Shown here in pieces: positions 20,035 through 30,022 of a stretch of 64,000 nucleotides of DNA (positions are counted from its first letter, which is position 1; each line of letters begins with the position of its first letter). The DNA is from DATCLS01 sp036563805 (lineage in GTDB: Bacteria > Actinomycetota > Acidimicrobiia > Acidimicrobiales > VFJN01). The notes beneath the pieces were generated by a model. That model was given only the letters and a program-made list of their open reading frames with translations, made no database searches and was not told the origin of the DNA. The translations under genes and the position numbers were made by a program. The stretch covers positions 41,114 to 105,113 of the forward strand of contig DATCLS010000015.1 in assembly GCA_036563805.1 (NCBI GenBank), written 5' to 3'.

Positions 20035-20535
20035 ATGCGGCTGTTCGTGGGGGTGGTCCCGCCCGAGGGCGTGCTCGACGCCATCGAGCGCCTGGCCCGC
20101 CCCGACCGCCCGGGCGTGCGCTGGACCCGGCGCCAGCAGTGGCACGTGACCCTGCGCTTCCTGGGCGAGGTCGACGACCCCGACCCGGTGGCGGCGGCGC
20201 TCGACGCCGCCCCGCTGGCCCCGTGCGACGCCCGGGTCGGCCCGGCCGTCCGGACGCTGGGCCACCACGTGCTGTGCTTGCCGGTCGCCGGCCTCGACGA
20301 CCTGGCCCGCGCCGTGGTCGAGGCCACGGCGGGGTTCGGGCAGCCGCCCGACGACCGCCCGTTCCGCGGCCACCTCACGCTGGCCCGCCTGCGGCGGCCG
20401 GCCCGCCCGTCCGGCCTCACCGGTGGCCGGCTCGACGCCCGCTTCCCGGTGACCGACGTCCGGCTCATCCGCAGCCACCAGGAGCCCGACGGCGTCCGCT
20501 ACGAGGATCTCCACATCGTCCGCCTGGGTGCTTGA
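20035..20535 (+). CDS. thpR: RNA 2',3'-cyclic phosphodiesterase (2H family)
   Basis: A 166-residue 2H phosphoesterase of the LigT/ThpR type, which opens 2',3'-cyclic phosphates on RNA. Both HxTx motifs are visible: HVTLRFLG and HLTLARLR. The N-terminus MRLFVGVVPP is canonical, so the open frame extending upstream through the 72-bp repeats is unlikely to be translated. GGGAGG precedes the ATG. The stop is only a few bases before the SOS box of recA. Confidence 0.92.
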   Translation: MRLFVGVVPPEGVLDAIERLARPDRPGVRWTRRQQWHVTLRFLGEVDDPDPVAAALDAAPLAPCDARVGPAVRTLGHHVLCLPVAGLDDLARAVVEATAGFGQPPDDRPFRGHLTLARLRRPARPSGLTGGRLDARFPVTDVRLIRSHQEPDGVRYEDLHIVRLGA

Positions 20536-20561
20536 ACGAACAGGCGTTCGGAAACTACAGT
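20533..20561 (+). promoter_or_regulatory. recA SOS promoter with LexA box
   Basis: CGAACAGGCGTTCG (20537-20550) is a perfect GAAC-N4-GTTC LexA operator. It overlaps a -35-like TTGAAC (20533-20538); TACAGT at 20556-20561 follows a 17-bp spacer. LexA binding would block this promoter directly. Confidence 0.85.
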
Positions 20562-20589
20562 GGTGGCATTCGAGGGGTTCCACCCTTGT

Positions 20590-20612
20590 TTGTCACACCC
20601 CCTCCTTAACGT
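20590..20612 (+). promoter_or_regulatory. Second recA promoter-like motif TTGTCACAC-N8-TAACGT
   Basis: TTGTCACAC (20590-20598), exactly 8 nt, then TAACGT (20607-20612). The layout equals the mycobacterial LexA-independent damage promoter (TTGTCRGTG-N8-TAN3T), with a different 3' half of the first element. Related copies lie before the LysM gene and before the sigma-like gene at 52616. Confidence 0.55.
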
Positions 20613-20681
20613 CCGACGCAGATCGTGATGGGGCCCACCCCGCACCTGCCACACGCCACCACCGCAGGAAAGGACGCACCG

Positions 20682-21743
<1,062 letters not shown>

Positions 21744-21751
21744 CGGTCCGT

Positions 21752-21822
21752 CGGGGCCGTCGGCCCCGTTCCGGGTGGGTGTGCGCCGGCTCAGGCGCGG
21801 CGGCCGCCGGTGCACACCCACC
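21752..21822 (+). terminator. Two hairpins after recA
   Basis: CGGGGCC/GGCCCCG (21752-21768, 3-nt loop) is followed by TT. A longer hairpin pairs GGTGGGTGTGC (21774-21784) with GCACACCCACC (21812-21822). Together they probably end recA transcription before the transporter operon. Confidence 0.65.
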
Positions 21823-21945
21823 GGCCCTCTGCGGGTGGTTGCGCAGTATGTTCGGGAGGTGGCCACCCTGATCGCGTGAACGCAGTAGCTTCCCCTGCCG
21901 CGGGTCGCGCCCATCAGTAACGTGTCCCACCGCAGGGGGAGTCAG

Positions 21946-24900
21946 ATGACCGTGGGGACGAACACCGCGGGCGGTGTGCGGGGGGTTCCGCACCGGCTCG
22001 TGGCGGTGCCGGTGGCGCGATCGCTCGCGCCCGCAGTGCTCATACTGCTGGCCCAACAGATCCTGTTTCCGGCGCCGGCGGCGATCGTCGTGCGGGGTCT
22101 GGTGGTCGGGGGTTTGACCGCCCTGGTCGCCCTCGGCATGGCGCTCGTCTACCGGGCCAACCGCATCGTCAACTTCGCCCAGGCCGACCTCGGTTTCGCA
22201 CCCACCGTGCTGGCCTTCCTCCTACTGACCGAGGCGGGCGCGCCCTACCCGGTGGCCGTCGCCGTCGGCCTCGTGGCCGCCGTGGCGCTCGGAGCGGCCA
22301 CCGAGCGGGTCGTGATCCGTCGGTTCTTCCGGGCGCCCCGCCTGCTGGTCACGATCGCCACGATCGGCCTCAGCCAGGTGCTGGCCGGTGCCGCCCTGCT
22401 GCTCCCGCGGTTCTGGGACGTCCAGCTAATCGGCGGCAGCATCGAGCCGCCGTTCGACGCCACCCGGCAGATCGGCAACCTCCGGTTCGACGCCAACGAC
22501 CTGCTCGGCCTCGTCGTCACGCCGGTGGCCGTGGCGCTGGTGGCGGTGTTCCTGCGCCGCAGCGACGCGGGCGTCGCCATCCGGGCCAGCGCCGACGACG
22601 CTGACCGGGCGGCGCTGCTCGGCGTCCCGGTCCACCTCCTGCAGACCGTCGTGTGGTCGCTGACCGCGGCCCTGGCGTTCGTCGCCGTGTTCCTGCGCAG
22701 CGGCATCCTCGACCTGCCGACCGGCACCGCCCTGGGGTTCGGTATCCTGCTCCGGGCGCTCGTGGCCCTGCTCCTCGGCCGCCTGACCGACGTGGTGGCC
22801 GTCACCTCGGCCGCGGTGGCGCTGGGCGCCCTCGAGCTGGGCGTCGAGTGGAACCACGGCTTCCGGGTCATCGAGCCGGTCCTCGGCGTGGTGGTGGTCG
22901 TCGCTCTCGTCGCCCGGTGGCGACGCCGGGGCGGTGAAGTCGAGGGCGAGGCCACCGCGTGGACGGCGGCCGACGCCGTGCGGCCCGTGCCGCGGGCGCT
23001 GGCCCGGCTGGGCGAGGTCCGGGCGGTCAACGCCGGCGCGCTGGCCGTGGTGGCCGCCGTCGCTCTGGCGCTGCCGACCGTTCTGTCGGGCGGGCAGGTG
23101 TTCAAGGCCTCGGCCTTGCTCGTCTACGCCGTGCTGGGGCTGTCGCTGGTCCTGCTGTCCGGGTGGGCGGGCATGGTCTCGCTCGGCCAGGTCGCGCTGT
23201 TCGCCGTCGGCGCCGCGACCGGCGGCGCGGCCATGCTCCGGTGGGACCTCGACCTGCTGCCCGCCCTCGTGGTGGCGGCCGTGGCCGGCGCCGCGGTGGC
23301 CACGGTCGTCGGCCTGCCCGCCCTGCGCCTGCGGGGGCTGTCGCTGGCCGTCACGACGTTCGCCTTTGCGCTGGCCACGACCTCCTACCTGCTCAACGAC
23401 GACTTCTTCGGCTGGGTGCCCGACGAGCGCATCGAGCGGCCGCCGCTGCTCGGCGGCGTCGAGATCGCCTCGGAGACCGGCATGTACTACCTGGCGCTCG
23501 CCGCGCTGGTCGTCGTCGCCCTGGCGCTGCGGGGCATCCGCACGGCCCGGTTCGGGCGGGCGCTCATGGCCCTGCGCGACAACGACCGGGCGGCCCAGGC
23601 CTACGCCATCGACCCGGTCCGCGCCCAGCTCGGCGCCTTCGCTCTGTCGGGGGCGGTCGCGGGCCTGGCCGGGGCCCTGTTCGTGTTCCACGAGCGGGCG
23701 TTCGACTCGTCGTCGTACTCGCCGATCGAGAACCTCGTCGTGTTCACGATGGTGGTCGTCGGCGGCATGAGCACGCTGGCCGGTGCGGTGCTGGGCGCTC
23801 TGTTCCTGTTCGGCGCCCGGTGGTTCCTCGACACCGAGTGGCAGTTCCTGGCCTCGGGCATCGGCGTGCTGCTCGTGCTGCTGGTCGCCCCGGGCGGGCT
23901 GGCCAGCCTGTTGTACGGGGTTCGCGACCGCTGGCTGCGGGCGGTCGCCATCCGCCGGTCGCTGGCCGTCCCGGGCTACGGCGCCGATCCGGTCCCCGGT
24001 CTCACCGCGGCGGCCGGCGGCTCCGGGGGCGCCGCCGCGCCCGGCGCTGCGGGCTCCACGGGGGGCGACGGCAGCCCGGCGGCGAACGGCTCGCCGGCTG
24101 CGGCCGACGGCGGGACCACCCCGACCCCCGACACCGCCGGGATCCCGGGCGGGCCGGCCGCCGGCGTCGAGCCCGGCGGCGCCGGTGCCGGTGGCGACGC
24201 CGGCGCCGACGTGCTGCTCGACGTGCGGGGCGTCGAGGCCGGCTACGGCGGCGTGCCCGTGCTGCGGGGCGTCGGCCTGCGCGTCCACCAGGGCGAGGCG
24301 GTGGCGCTGCTCGGCACCAACGGGGCGGGCAAGTCCACGCTGCTCCGCACGATCTCGGGCCTGGTCCCGCCGCAGGCGGGCACGGTCACGTTCGCCGGGC
24401 ACGACATCGCCGGGCGGCCCGCCCACGAGATCGCGGCCCGCGGCATCGCCCAGATGCCGGGCGGCGCCGGCGTCTTCCCCACGCTCACGGTGGCCGAGAA
24501 CCTCCGGGTCGCCGGGTGGCTGCACCGGCGCGATCACCGGGCCGTCGACGAGAGCGCGGCGCGCCTGCACGAGCTGTTCCCCGTCCTGCGCGAGCGCGCT
24601 GACGCCCCGGCCGGCAGCCTGTCCGGCGGCCAGCAGCAGATGCTCGCCCTGGCCATGGCCGTGCTCGGCCGGCCCCAGCTGCTGATGATCGACGAGCTGT
24701 CGCTGGGCCTGGCCCCGTCGGTCGTGGCCCAACTGCTCCGGTTCGTCGACCACCTCCGGGCCGAGGGCACCACCATCCTGGTGGTCGAGCAGTCGGTCAA
24801 CGTGGCGCTCGAGATCGCCGACCGGGCGGTGTTCCTCGAGCGGGGGGCCGTCCGCTTCTCGGGCCCGGCCCGTCAGCTGCTCGACCGGCCCGACCTCCTG

Positions 24901-25917
24901 CGCTCGGTGTTCCTCGGGGCGGCCGCGTCGTCGCTGTCCACGTCGCCGCCGTCGCCCGCCCCGGGCGCGGCGTCGGCGCCCTCCCCGTCGGCATCGACGA
25001 CGGCGCCGCCCGCTCGGCCCGCACCCCGGCCGGCGCCCGCCCCCGGGTCGGTCCCGGCTCCGGGCGACGGCCACCCCGCCCTCCAGGCCGTCGACCTGTC
25101 CGTCGCCTTCGGCGGCGTGCGGGCCGTCGACCGAGTGAGCTTCGCCGTCGCCCCCGGCGAGATCGTCGGCATCATCGGCCCTAACGGCGCCGGCAAGACC
25201 ACGCTGTTCGACCTGCTCAGCGGCTTCGTGCCGGCCGACGGCGGACGGGTGCTGCTCCGGGGCCGCGACGTGACCGACCGGCGGGCGCCGGCCCGGGCCC
25301 GCCTGGGGCTCGGCCGCTCGTTCCAGGATGCCCGCCTGTTCTCCTCGCTCACGGTCGAGGAGTCGATCGCCGCCGCCCTCGAGCGGTGGGTGGCCGTCGG
25401 CGACCCGCTGTCGGCCGCCTTCCACCTGCCCAACGCCATCGACAGCGAGTACGCCGTGTCCCGCCGGGTCGGCGAGCTGATCGAGCTGCTCGGCCTTGGT
25501 CCCTACCGGTCGCTGTTCGTCGGCGAGCTGTCCACCGGCACCCGGCGCGTCGTCGACCTCGCCTGCCTGCTGGCCCACCGGCCCAAGGTCGTGCTGCTCG
25601 ACGAGCCGGCGGCCGGCATCGCCCAGCGCGAGGTCGAGCAGCTCCCCCCGCTGATCCGCCGCATCCGCGACGAGACCGGCGCCAGCCTCGTCGTCGTCGA
25701 GCACGACATCCCGCTCGTCGAGGCGGTCGCCGACCGCCTCGTGGCCATGGACCAGGGCCAGGTCATCGCCGTCGGCCCGCCTGGCGAGGTCCTGGCGTCG
25801 CCCGCCGTGGTCCGCTCCTACGTGGGCGACGATCCGGCCGCCGTCAACCGCTCCGGGGCCGGCGCCGCCGCCCCGGCGTACGCCCCGACCGCCGCACACA
25901 CCCATCCCAAGGAATGA
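21946..25917 (+). CDS. Four-domain branched-chain amino-acid ABC transporter (LivH-LivM-LivF-LivG fusion)
   Basis: One 1323-residue chain carries all membrane and ATPase parts of a HAAT-type importer. Residues ~1-330 are a LivH permease (NRIVNFAQADLGF motif). Residues ~345-675 are a LivM permease (SGWAGMVSLGQVALFAVGAA, ALMALRDNDRAAQAYAID). After a Gly/Ala-rich linker, residues ~765-1000 form a LivF ATPase: Walker A GTNGAGKS at 790-797, signature LSGGQ at 892. After a Pro/Ala linker, residues ~1045-1290 form a LivG ATPase: Walker A GPNGAGKT at 1078-1085. Its signature is LSTGT at 1195. Usually these are four genes. ATG is chosen for the GGGGGAG ribosome-binding site. The binding protein follows directly. 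Confidence 0.93.
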   Translation: MTVGTNTAGGVRGVPHRLVAVPVARSLAPAVLILLAQQILFPAPAAIVVRGLVVGGLTALVALGMALVYRANRIVNFAQADLGFAPTVLAFLLLTEAGAPYPVAVAVGLVAAVALGAATERVVIRRFFRAPRLLVTIATIGLSQVLAGAALLLPRFWDVQLIGGSIEPPFDATRQIGNLRFDANDLLGLVVTPVAVALVAVFLRRSDAGVAIRASADDADRAALLGVPVHLLQTVVWSLTAALAFVAVFLRSGILDLPTGTALGFGILLRALVALLLGRLTDVVAVTSAAVALGALELGVEWNHGFRVIEPVLGVVVVVALVARWRRRGGEVEGEATAWTAADAVRPVPRALARLGEVRAVNAGALAVVAAVALALPTVLSGGQVFKASALLVYAVLGLSLVLLSGWAGMVSLGQVALFAVGAATGGAAMLRWDLDLLPALVVAAVAGAAVATVVGLPALRLRGLSLAVTTFAFALATTSYLLNDDFFGWVPDERIERPPLLGGVEIASETGMYYLALAALVVVALALRGIRTARFGRALMALRDNDRAAQAYAIDPVRAQLGAFALSGAVAGLAGALFVFHERAFDSSSYSPIENLVVFTMVVVGGMSTLAGAVLGALFLFGARWFLDTEWQFLASGIGVLLVLLVAPGGLASLLYGVRDRWLRAVAIRRSLAVPGYGADPVPGLTAAAGGSGGAAAPGAAGSTGGDGSPAANGSPAAADGGTTPTPDTAGIPGGPAAGVEPGGAGAGGDAGADVLLDVRGVEAGYGGVPVLRGVGLRVHQGEAVALLGTNGAGKSTLLRTISGLVPPQAGTVTFAGHDIAGRPAHEIAARGIAQMPGGAGVFPTLTVAENLRVAGWLHRRDHRAVDESAARLHELFPVLRERADAPAGSLSGGQQQMLALAMAVLGRPQLLMIDELSLGLAPSVVAQLLRFVDHLRAEGTTILVVEQSVNVALEIADRAVFLERGAVRFSGPARQLLDRPDLLRSVFLGAAASSLSTSPPSPAPGAASAPSPSASTTAPPARPAPRPAPAPGSVPAPGDGHPALQAVDLSVAFGGVRAVDRVSFAVAPGEIVGIIGPNGAGKTTLFDLLSGFVPADGGRVLLRGRDVTDRRAPARARLGLGRSFQDARLFSSLTVEESIAAALERWVAVGDPLSAAFHLPNAIDSEYAVSRRVGELIELLGLGPYRSLFVGELSTGTRRVVDLACLLAHRPKVVLLDEPAAGIAQREVEQLPPLIRRIRDETGASLVVVEHDIPLVEAVADRLVAMDQGQVIAVGPPGEVLASPAVVRSYVGDDPAAVNRSGAGAAAPAYAPTAAHTHPKE

Positions 25918-25919
25918 CC

Positions 25920-27839
25920 ATGCCGCCCGACGACCCCAGGCCCGGCGACGATGCCGGCGCCGAGCCCGCATCCGGCACCGACGGTGCGCCCGGCGACGCC
26001 GGCGCAGCCCGCTCCGACGCCCCGCCCGCATCGCCGGGCTCCGCCGCCGGCGGGCCCGGAGGACCCAGCGAGCCGGCGGCGCCCGCCCCAACCAGCGCGC
26101 CCGCCGCCCCGGTCGCGGCTGGGGTGGGCTCCGGCGACGACGAACCGGCCCGGCCCAGCGCCCTGCGCCGCTACGGCCCGATCGCGGCCGTGCTCGTCGT
26201 CATCGCGCTGATCGCCGGCATCTCGGCCGTCACCAGCGGGGGCGACGACGACGGCGACCGCTCCACCACCGGCGCGGACGTCGGCGCCCCCACCGGCGAG
26301 CTGCCCGAGGGCGTCGTCACCTGGGCCCGGGCCCAGGAGGAGGACCTCGACGTCACCTGGCCCGACACCTGCGACACCGAGACGGGCCGCATCGCCATCC
26401 CGTTCTTCTTCCGCACCGAGTGCTTCGCGGAGTTCAACGGCGACAACGGCGGGGCCACGGCCGACGGCGTCACCGGCGACACGATCACCGTCGTCGCCTG
26501 GCTGCCCAACGAGGACGACCCGATCTTCGGCATCGTCCGCCAAGCCCTGGGCATCGACGACAGCATCGACGAGGTCCGCCAGACCTACGAGGGCCTGGTC
26601 GAGATCTTCCAGGAGTACTACCAGACCTACGGCCGGCGGGTGGAGCTCGAGTTCGTCCAGGCCTCGGGCAGCATGCTCGACCCGGTCGCCGCCCGGGCCG
26701 ACGCCGTCGAGGCCGCCGAGCACGAGCCGTTCGCCGTGCTGGGCGGACCGCTGCTCGCCAGCACGTGGACCGAGGAGCTCCACGCCCGGGGCATCGTCTG
26801 CCTGGCCTGCCCGGGCACGTCCAACCCGGCACCCAGCTCGTTCGGGATCATCCCCAGCACCGGCCAGATCCAGGAGCACGTCGTCTCCTACGTGAGCACC
26901 CGGCTGGCCGGCGGCCAAGCCGAGCACGCCGGCGAGGACCTGCAGGACGAGGACCGCGTATTCGGCCTCCTCTACCAGGGCCAGACCGAGAACGACGAGG
27001 AGAACGCGGCCGAGCTCGAGCAGGCGCTCGAGGACGCCGGCGTCGAGATCGCCGTCTCCGAGGTGTACCCGCTCGACCCCGTCCGGGCGCAGGAGCTGGC
27101 GTCGAGCACGATCGCCCGCATGAAGGACGCCGGGGTGACCTCGGTCATCGTGCGGGCCGATCCCATCACGTTGCCCTCGTTCACCAACGAGGCCACCGAG
27201 CAGGACTGGTTCCCCGAGTGGGTGCTGGCCGCCTACCAGTTCACCGACGCCACGGTGTTCGGCCGCACCTTCGACCAGGAGCAGTGGGCCCATGCCTTCG
27301 GCATCAGCTTCCTGCCGCCGCAGGCGCCCCGCGAGATCACCCCGCCCTACCGCCTCTACGAGTGGTACCACGGCGAGCCACCGCCGGCCGACGATAGCCT
27401 CCTGCTCACCTACCCGCAGGTGGCGCTGCTGTTCACCGGCCTCGAGTACGCCGGTCCCACGCTGACGGTCGAGAACCTGCGCGACGGCCTGTTCGCCTTC
27501 CCGCCGACCCCGCAGGCCGTGACCCAGCCGTCGCTCGACTACGGCACCGAGGTGTGGGGCCGCGTCGACTACGCCGGCATCGACGACATGGTCGAGATCT
27601 GGTGGGACCCCGACGTCGAGGGGCCCGACGAGACCGGCCAGGTGGGCCGCGGCCACTACCGCTACGCCGAGGGCGGCCGGCGGTACCTGCCCGGCGAGTA
27701 CACCGACGACGTCGAGCTGTTCGACCCCGACAACGCCCCGATCGAGATCACCGAGCCACCGGCGGCCGAGGTCCCGCCCGACTACCCGTCCCCGGCCGAG
27801 GGCGGGGGCGGCGACGACGGGGGAGGCGACGGCGGCTAG
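25920..27839 (+). CDS. Membrane-anchored periplasmic-binding-fold protein for the Liv transporter
   Basis: A 639-residue protein: a Pro/Ala/Gly-rich N-terminal tail (residues 1-84), one transmembrane helix (~86-106), then a large type I periplasmic-binding fold (e.g. TITVVAWLPNEDDPIFGI, AVLGGPLLASTWTEELHARG, ARMKDAGVTSVIVRADP) and an acidic Gly/Asp tail. There is no cleavable signal or lipobox; a 36-residue-plus basic-flanked helix suggests an N-in signal anchor. The start overlaps or abuts the transporter stop; ATG 25920 is preferred over ATG 25914 because AAGGA then has usable spacing. It probably delivers ligand to the fused transporter; the ligand is unknown. Confidence 0.85.
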   Translation: MPPDDPRPGDDAGAEPASGTDGAPGDAGAARSDAPPASPGSAAGGPGGPSEPAAPAPTSAPAAPVAAGVGSGDDEPARPSALRRYGPIAAVLVVIALIAGISAVTSGGDDDGDRSTTGADVGAPTGELPEGVVTWARAQEEDLDVTWPDTCDTETGRIAIPFFFRTECFAEFNGDNGGATADGVTGDTITVVAWLPNEDDPIFGIVRQALGIDDSIDEVRQTYEGLVEIFQEYYQTYGRRVELEFVQASGSMLDPVAARADAVEAAEHEPFAVLGGPLLASTWTEELHARGIVCLACPGTSNPAPSSFGIIPSTGQIQEHVVSYVSTRLAGGQAEHAGEDLQDEDRVFGLLYQGQTENDEENAAELEQALEDAGVEIAVSEVYPLDPVRAQELASSTIARMKDAGVTSVIVRADPITLPSFTNEATEQDWFPEWVLAAYQFTDATVFGRTFDQEQWAHAFGISFLPPQAPREITPPYRLYEWYHGEPPPADDSLLLTYPQVALLFTGLEYAGPTLTVENLRDGLFAFPPTPQAVTQPSLDYGTEVWGRVDYAGIDDMVEIWWDPDVEGPDETGQVGRGHYRYAEGGRRYLPGEYTDDVELFDPDNAPIEITEPPAAEVPPDYPSPAEGGGGDDGGGDGG

Positions 27840-27903
27840 CTGACGTCGGCGGCGGCCGTCCCGGCGTGCCCGGTGTCCGGCCAGGCGGCCCCGACCAGGT
27901 CGG

Positions 27904-27909
27904 TAGCCT
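27904..27909 (+). promoter_or_regulatory. -10 hexamer TAGCCT upstream of miaB
   Basis: TAGCCT is 8 nt before the ATG at 27918, with no ribosome-binding site between. Confidence 0.6.
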
Positions 27910-27917
27910 GTCCGGTC

Positions 27918-29351
27918 ATGGAGACCGGGGCCGACCGTCGCTACGTCGTGCGCACCTTCGGGTGCCAGATGAACGAGCACGACTCCGAGCGCATCGCCGG
28001 GCTGCTCGAGGCCGACGGCTACACCCGGGCCGAGGGGATCGACGACGCCGACGTCGTCGTGCTCAACACCTGCTGCATCCGCGAGAACGCCGACAACAAG
28101 CTCTACGGCAACCTCGGTCACCTCAAGGCCCTCAAGGAGCGCAAGCCCGACCTGCGCATCGTCGTGGGCGGCTGCCTCGCCCAGAAGGACCGCGAGGCCA
28201 TCGTCGAGCGCGCCCCGCACGTCGACGTCGTGTTCGGCACCCACAACGTCCACCGGGCGACCGAGCTGCTCGACGAGCAGCGCGAGGCGGGCCGGCCCAT
28301 CGTCGAGATCCTCGAAGAGACCGTGGCCGACGATCGCGAGGCGTTCCCCAGCGCCCTGCCGGCCCGGCGCGAGGTGCCCTACGCCGGCTGGGTCACGATC
28401 CAGATCGGGTGCGACAACTCGTGCGCCTTCTGCATCGTGCCCGCGGTCCGGGGCCGCGAGATCAGCCGCGAGTTCGACGACGTGGTCGCCGAGGTCCGGA
28501 GCCTGGCCGCCGACGGCGTCACCGAGGTGACGCTGCTGGGCCAGAACGTCAACAGCTACGGCCGCGACCTCACGCTGGCCCGGCGCCGGGCCGGCGAGGC
28601 CGGGGTCCGGGTCCGGCCGCTGTTCGCGGACCTGCTGCGGGCGGTCGGCGAGGTCGAGGGCATCCGCCGGGTCCGGTACACGAGCCCCCACCCCAAGGAC
28701 CTGCGCCCCGAGACGATCGAGGCCATGGCCACCGTGCCGGCGGTCTGCGAGCACCTCCACCTGCCTCTCCAGGCGGGCAGCGACCGGGTGCTGGCCGCCA
28801 TGCACCGGGGCTACACGGCCGAGCGCTACCTCGAGCGGCTGGCCGCCGCCCGGGCGGCCGTGCCCGATCTGGCGGTCACGACCGACATCATCGTCGGCTT
28901 CCCGGGCGAGACCGACGACGACTTCGAGCGCACGCTCGAGGTGGTGGCCGAGGCCGGCTACGACAGCGCCTACACGTTCATCTACAGCCCGCGGCCGGGC
29001 ACCGAAGCGGCCGAGCGGGTCGACGAGTTCGTCCCCGCCGAGGTGTGCGCCGAGCGGTTCGAGCGGCTGCGGGTCGTCGTCGAGCGCTCGGCGCTGGCCC
29101 GCCACCGCGAACGGGTCGGCCGGGTGGAGGAGGTCCTGGTCGAGGGCCCCTCCCGCAAGGACCCAGCGGTCACGACGGGGCGCACCCGCCAGAGCAAACT
29201 CGTCCACTTCCGCAGCGATGACCCGATCCGGCCGGGGACGTACGCCGAGGTGCTCGTGACCGACGCCGCGCCCCACCACCTCACCGGCGAGCTGGTCCGG
29301 GTGACGGCGCCGGCCCGCCACCGCACCCGCATCCCGGTCGCCGCCCTCTGA
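27918..29351 (+). CDS. miaB: tRNA-2-methylthio-N6-dimethylallyladenosine synthase
   Basis: A 477-residue radical-SAM methylthiotransferase acting on A37 of tRNAs that read UNN codons. It contains TFGCQMNEHDSER, NTCCIRENADNKLYGNL and VGGCLAQKDR (auxiliary cluster cysteines), the radical-SAM loop CDNSCAFC, GQNVNSYG, HLPLQAGSDRVLAAMHRGY and a C-terminal TRAM domain. The MQMNEHDS and LYGNLG motifs separate it from RimO. Its substrate is made by MiaA at 30815. A GNAT gene begins 2 bp after the stop. Confidence 0.97.
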   Translation: METGADRRYVVRTFGCQMNEHDSERIAGLLEADGYTRAEGIDDADVVVLNTCCIRENADNKLYGNLGHLKALKERKPDLRIVVGGCLAQKDREAIVERAPHVDVVFGTHNVHRATELLDEQREAGRPIVEILEETVADDREAFPSALPARREVPYAGWVTIQIGCDNSCAFCIVPAVRGREISREFDDVVAEVRSLAADGVTEVTLLGQNVNSYGRDLTLARRRAGEAGVRVRPLFADLLRAVGEVEGIRRVRYTSPHPKDLRPETIEAMATVPAVCEHLHLPLQAGSDRVLAAMHRGYTAERYLERLAAARAAVPDLAVTTDIIVGFPGETDDDFERTLEVVAEAGYDSAYTFIYSPRPGTEAAERVDEFVPAEVCAERFERLRVVVERSALARHRERVGRVEEVLVEGPSRKDPAVTTGRTRQSKLVHFRSDDPIRPGTYAEVLVTDAAPHHLTGELVRVTAPARHRTRIPVAAL

Positions 29352-29353
29352 CC

Positions 29354-30022
29354 GTGGCCGAGCTCCCCCGGGAGCCGGGCCGCGATGCCGGCCGGGAGCC
29401 GGCCGGTGCGGGCCTGGTCGTGCGGCCCGAGCCCTACGACAGCCCGGTGGCCCGCCGCCTGGCGGCCGCCCTCGAGGCCGAGCTCGACGAGCGCTACGCC
29501 GGCGACCCCGACCCCTGCGGCACGCCCGAGCTGATGGCGGTCTGGGGCGTGCGGCCCGAGCAGGTGGTGCCGCCGGCGGGCACGTTCCTCGTCGCCTGGC
29601 TCGACCGCGAGCCGGTCGGCTGCGGCGCCGTGCGGCCGATGATCACCGGTGAGCCGGGCGTGGCCGAGGTCAAGCGCATGTACACGGCCCCGTCCGCCCG
29701 CCGTCGGGGCGTGAGCCGCGCCGTCCTCACGGCCCTGGAGGACGCCGCCCGCCGGCTCGGCTACCGGCGCCTGCAGCTCGAGACCGGGGTGCGTCAGCCC
29801 GAGGCCATCGCCCTCTACGAGTCGGCCGGCTGGCACCGCATCCCGGCCTACGGGCAGTACGCGGCCGATCCCCTCAGCGTCTGCTTCGCCAAGGACCTCG
29901 ACGCGGGCCCGGCCCACGAGCCGGGCAGCCGGCATGCGTCGGCCGATCAGGGCGCGCCGGCGGATCAGAGCGCCTCGAGCGGGCCGGGCGGCCCGGTGCG
30001 GGCGTACCACTCCCAGCCGTAG
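29354..30022 (+). CDS. GNAT-family N-acetyltransferase
   Basis: A 222-residue protein with a GNAT core at residues ~25-180: VKRMYTAPSARRRGVSRAVL is the acetyl-CoA-binding motif A, and AIALYESAGWHRI is motif B. The C-terminal ~40 residues are Ala/Gly/Ser-rich and overlap the 3' end of the opposite deacetylase gene by 58 bp. GTG lies 2 bp after the miaB stop, so expression is probably coupled. The acyl acceptor is unknown. Confidence 0.85.
   Translation: MAELPREPGRDAGREPAGAGLVVRPEPYDSPVARRLAAALEAELDERYAGDPDPCGTPELMAVWGVRPEQVVPPAGTFLVAWLDREPVGCGAVRPMITGEPGVAEVKRMYTAPSARRRGVSRAVLTALEDAARRLGYRRLQLETGVRQPEAIALYESAGWHRIPAYGQYAADPLSVCFAKDLDAGPAHEPGSRHASADQGAPADQSASSGPGGPVRAYHSQP

Noticed and set aside
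20625..20681. Earlier ATG for recA
   Set aside because: No ribosome-binding site; added residues do not resemble RecA N-termini, while GTG 20682 has AGGAAAGGA.
25818..29321. A 1167-codon minus-strand frame over the binding protein and miaB
   Set aside because: Shadow of two well-supported genes; low-complexity translation.
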